64,000 bases of DNA, taken from positions 42,675-106,674 of the forward strand of contig UQIE01000007.1 of assembly GCA_900541065.1 (NCBI GenBank), written 5' to 3'. The notes beneath the pieces were generated by a model. The model ran no database searches. It was not told the DNA's origin and saw only the letters and a program-made list of their open reading frames with translations. This DNA is from an uncultured Collinsella sp. GTDB lineage: Bacteria; Actinomycetota; Coriobacteriia; Coriobacteriales; Coriobacteriaceae. Shown here in pieces: positions 62,208-64,000 of the stretch. Within the stretch, counting starts at the first letter, position 1. Each line of letters begins with the position of its first letter. The translations under genes were made by a program, and so were the position numbers.

Positions 62208-63602
62208 ATGTGCAATGTTTCGCTCAACGGTACTCAACCGTCCGATGCGTCCCTGCGCGTCCTGCGCGCGCTTGAGGCGGCTGGTCTTGAGGCTTGGTAC
62301 GTGGGCGGTTGGGTGCGCGACGCCCTGATGGGGTACCCCAGCCACGATGTTGATATGTGCTGTAGCGGCCTGTGGCAGGAGTCCAAAGCGGCGCTCGAGG
62401 CCGCCGGCATCGCGGTTGTGGAGTCGGGCATTAAATTTGGCGGAATCACGGCTATTTCCGATGGCGAGCGTATCGAGGTCACCACGTACCGTCTGGATGG
62501 CTTTTACACCGATGGTCGCCATCCCCAGAGTGTGGAGCGTGCTGCCTCGCTCGAGGACGATTTGGCGCGCCGCGACTTTACCGTCAACGCCATGGCCTGG
62601 CATCCCGAGCGCGGGCTTGTCGACCGCTACGACGGCCAGGGTGACTTGGAGCGCAAGCTGATTCGCGCTGTCGGCGATCCCAGGCGTCGCTTTAACGAGG
62701 ACGCCCTGCGCATGCTGCGTGCGGTGCGCTTTGCCTGCCGTCTGGACTTTATGATTGAGCCCGAGACCAAGCGTGCGCTTGCCGAGTGCGCGCCGCTGCT
62801 CGATGCCGTGGCGCGTGAGCGTGTGGGTATTGAGCTCGAGGGCATTCTTTCGACCGGTCACGGGGGAGACGCCATGTTGCGCTACCCTGAGCTCATCTGC
62901 GCCGCTGTGCCCGAGTTGGCAGCGGGTCGCGGGTTTGATCAGCGAAGTGTCTATCATGCGTTTAACGTCTACGAGCATATCGCCCGTGTGCTGACGGTGG
63001 CAGGGGAGCTGGCGCTGTGCGACGGCGTCGCGCCATCGTCGAGCCTTATGTGGGCGGCGTTTTTGCACGATGTCTCCAAGCCCGAGTGCTTTACGGTCGA
63101 TCACGCCGGCAGCGGACACTTCTACGGTCATCCCGAGCTCGGCGCCAAGAAAGCGCGCGTCATTATGGATCGCCTGGCACTCTCGCACGACCTGGTGCGC
63201 GACGTTTGCCTGCTCATCAAATATCACGATAAGCCGCTGCGCCCCGAGCGCTCCTGCCTGCTCAATATGATGCGCGCGCTTTCGGGTGAGGGCGTCGACA
63301 CGGCCCGCCTGATTGACGAGCTCATGGACCTCAAGCGTGCTGACACGCTTGGCAAGGCCCCATCGTGCTTCTATTACGTTGAGACGATTGAGGAGATGCG
63401 CGCGATGGCGCACGAGCTGCTGAGGGCGGGGGAGCCCTATACGCTCAAGATGCTCGCCATCAACGGCGGCGACCTGATCCGTGCTGGAGTCAAGCCCGGG
63501 CCGGAACTGGGGCAGCTTCTCAACTCCGCCCTCGACGCCGTGATCGAAGACAACATTCCCAACGATCGCGAAGCTCTTTTGGTCCATCTCAACTTGAATT
63601 AG
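62208..63602 (+). CDS. cca: CCA tRNA nucleotidyltransferase with HD domain
   Basis: 464 aa. Adds or repairs the CCA end of tRNAs. Class II nucleotidyltransferase motifs: GLEAWYVGGWVRDALMG, SHDVDMCCSG (metal Asp pair), FGGITAI, RRDFTVNAMAW, and RRFNEDALRMLRAVRFACRL. An HD domain follows (AAFLHDVSKPECF, HPELGAKKARVIM, LIKYHDKPL), which in relatives gives phosphatase activity. The tRNA genes downstream already encode CCA. AGGAGG lies 10 bp upstream of ATG 62208. Confidence 0.94.
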   Translation: MCNVSLNGTQPSDASLRVLRALEAAGLEAWYVGGWVRDALMGYPSHDVDMCCSGLWQESKAALEAAGIAVVESGIKFGGITAISDGERIEVTTYRLDGFYTDGRHPQSVERAASLEDDLARRDFTVNAMAWHPERGLVDRYDGQGDLERKLIRAVGDPRRRFNEDALRMLRAVRFACRLDFMIEPETKRALAECAPLLDAVARERVGIELEGILSTGHGGDAMLRYPELICAAVPELAAGRGFDQRSVYHAFNVYEHIARVLTVAGELALCDGVAPSSSLMWAAFLHDVSKPECFTVDHAGSGHFYGHPELGAKKARVIMDRLALSHDLVRDVCLLIKYHDKPLRPERSCLLNMMRALSGEGVDTARLIDELMDLKRADTLGKAPSCFYYVETIEEMRAMAHELLRAGEPYTLKMLAINGGDLIRAGVKPGPELGQLLNSALDAVIEDNIPNDREALLVHLNLN

Positions 63603-63666
63603 CTACCTAGTTTACCTGCGTGTTCCATAACCTGCCGACAATTTTTTGGCAATTTGGAATTTCTTC

Positions 63667-63695
63667 TTGCGCTGACGTTTTTTGTCCCGTAATAT
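63667..63695 (+). promoter_or_regulatory. promoter of the tRNA-Glu pair
   Basis: TTGCGC (63667-63672), 17 bp, TAATAT (63690-63695), 34 bp before the first tRNA. Confidence 0.7.
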
Positions 63696-63729
63696 ATTTC
63701 CTTGCAGCACGGCAGTGCAGATGTCATGT

Positions 63730-63806
63730 GGCCCGTTCGTCTAGCGGTTTAGGACGCCGCCCTCTCAAGGCGGTGATCACCAGTTCGAATCTGGTACGGG
63801 CTACCA
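63730..63806 (+). tRNA. tRNA-Glu (CTC), copy 1
   Basis: Acceptor GGCCCGT pairs with ACGGGCT (first pair G-U), anticodon stem CCGCC/GGCGG, loop CTCTCAA with anticodon CTC, T-arm with GTTCGAATC, CCA encoded. 77 nt. Confidence 0.95.
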
Positions 63807-63828
63807 CTTCTTTTCTGCTGAGGCTTAT

Positions 63829-63905
63829 GGCCCGTTCGTCTAGCGGTTTAGGACGCCGCCCTCTCAAGGCGGAGATCACCAGTTCGAATCTGGTACGGGC
63901 TACCA
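63829..63905 (+). tRNA. tRNA-Glu (CTC), copy 2
   Basis: Identical to copy 1 except for one base in the variable region (GGCGGA in place of GGCGGT). CCA is encoded. Confidence 0.95.
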
Positions 63906-63915
63906 CGCATCTGAT

Positions 63916-63947
63916 ACCCGGACTTCCTATGGAAGGCCGGGTTTTTT
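63916..63947 (+). terminator. terminator of the tRNA-Glu pair
   Basis: ACCCGG/CCGGGT with inner CTTCC/GGAAG, 3-nt loop, and six T. Confidence 0.88.
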
Positions 63948-63964
63948 ATTCAAGACTTTAGTCC

Positions 63965-63985
63965 GCTGGCCGCGCAGCGGCCAGC
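63965..63985. terminator. hairpin near the window end
   Basis: GCTGGCCGC/GCGGCCAGC, a perfect 9-bp stem with loop GCA. On the minus strand it is followed by few T. It may belong to a gene beyond the window. Confidence 0.4.
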
Positions 63986-64000
63986 TTTAAACCACCCGCT

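Noticed and set aside
63620..63961. A 113-aa open frame across the tRNA-Glu genes
   Set aside because: It is a translation of two tRNAs and their spacers, with no ribosome site.

Overview
The window is a 64 kb, GC-rich piece of chromosome dominated by housekeeping genes, with no phage, insertion sequence, CRISPR array or resistance island. Gene content and order point to a high-GC Gram-positive of the Actinomycetota, class Coriobacteriia, most likely Collinsella. The clues are a SepIVA-like coiled-coil gene next to a YceD (DUF177) gene, the run rpmF-plsX-acpP-rnc-smc-ftsY-ffh, Asp23 genes, a complete fructose PTS and a transcriptional T-box on ileS. The genus is an inference from remembered families, not from a search.

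Layout. 1-3.4 kb: 3' part of dnaG, rpoD, and three identical tRNA-Asn genes in a perfect 108-bp tandem repeat. 3.6-9.0 kb: asp23, a DhaL/FakA-type kinase gene, recG, rsmD, coaD. 9.0-18.5 kb: SepIVA-like gene, yceD, rpmF, plsX, acpP, rnc, smc, ftsY and ffh, coupling envelope lipid synthesis, rRNA processing, chromosome segregation and protein targeting. 18.6-26.5 kb: a DUF134-NifX fusion gene (minus) facing two helically phased palindromes, thyA, folA, a SpoU methyltransferase, a MATE exporter, a corrinoid adenosyltransferase gene with an early stop (minus), ftsH and a DUF523 gene. 26.6-34.8 kb: an iron-type alcohol dehydrogenase (minus), T-box and ileS, lspA, a RluD-type pseudouridine synthase, a membrane glycosyltransferase and a small A24 peptidase. 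34.9-40.8 kb: dGTPase, rarA, and a DUF948 / RsbW-like / SigB-F-like / AI-2E cluster. 40.9-54.1 kb: alaS-ruvX-mltG-yqeG-aroK-aroB-like, then pepP-efp-asp23-nusB-xseB-tlyA-nadK-recN. 54.2-62.0 kb: a carbohydrate module with an RpiR regulator (minus), a fused EIIBCA fructose permease, HPr, Enzyme I and two tandem PfkB kinases. 62.2-64 kb: cca and two tRNA-Glu genes.

The most interesting signals are: (i) a set of short perfect or near-perfect palindromes containing GGGAC, at least seven copies in four sequence classes, placed at gene ends including three convergent junctions; (ii) two larger nested inverted-repeat elements at 31.0 and 57.6 kb with the same three-stem design; (iii) an aroB-like gene that has lost its recognisable catalytic and metal-binding motifs yet is intact next to aroK; (iv) an RsbW-like partner of the alternative sigma factor with no visible ATP-binding motifs; (v) a nonsense codon at position 5 of the adenosyltransferase gene; and (vi) the DUF134-NifX metal-sensor-like fusion with two palindromes 53 bp apart around its promoter.

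Start codons were chosen by Shine-Dalgarno spacing, so several differ from the longest open frame. All family calls come from reading motifs, not from database searches.
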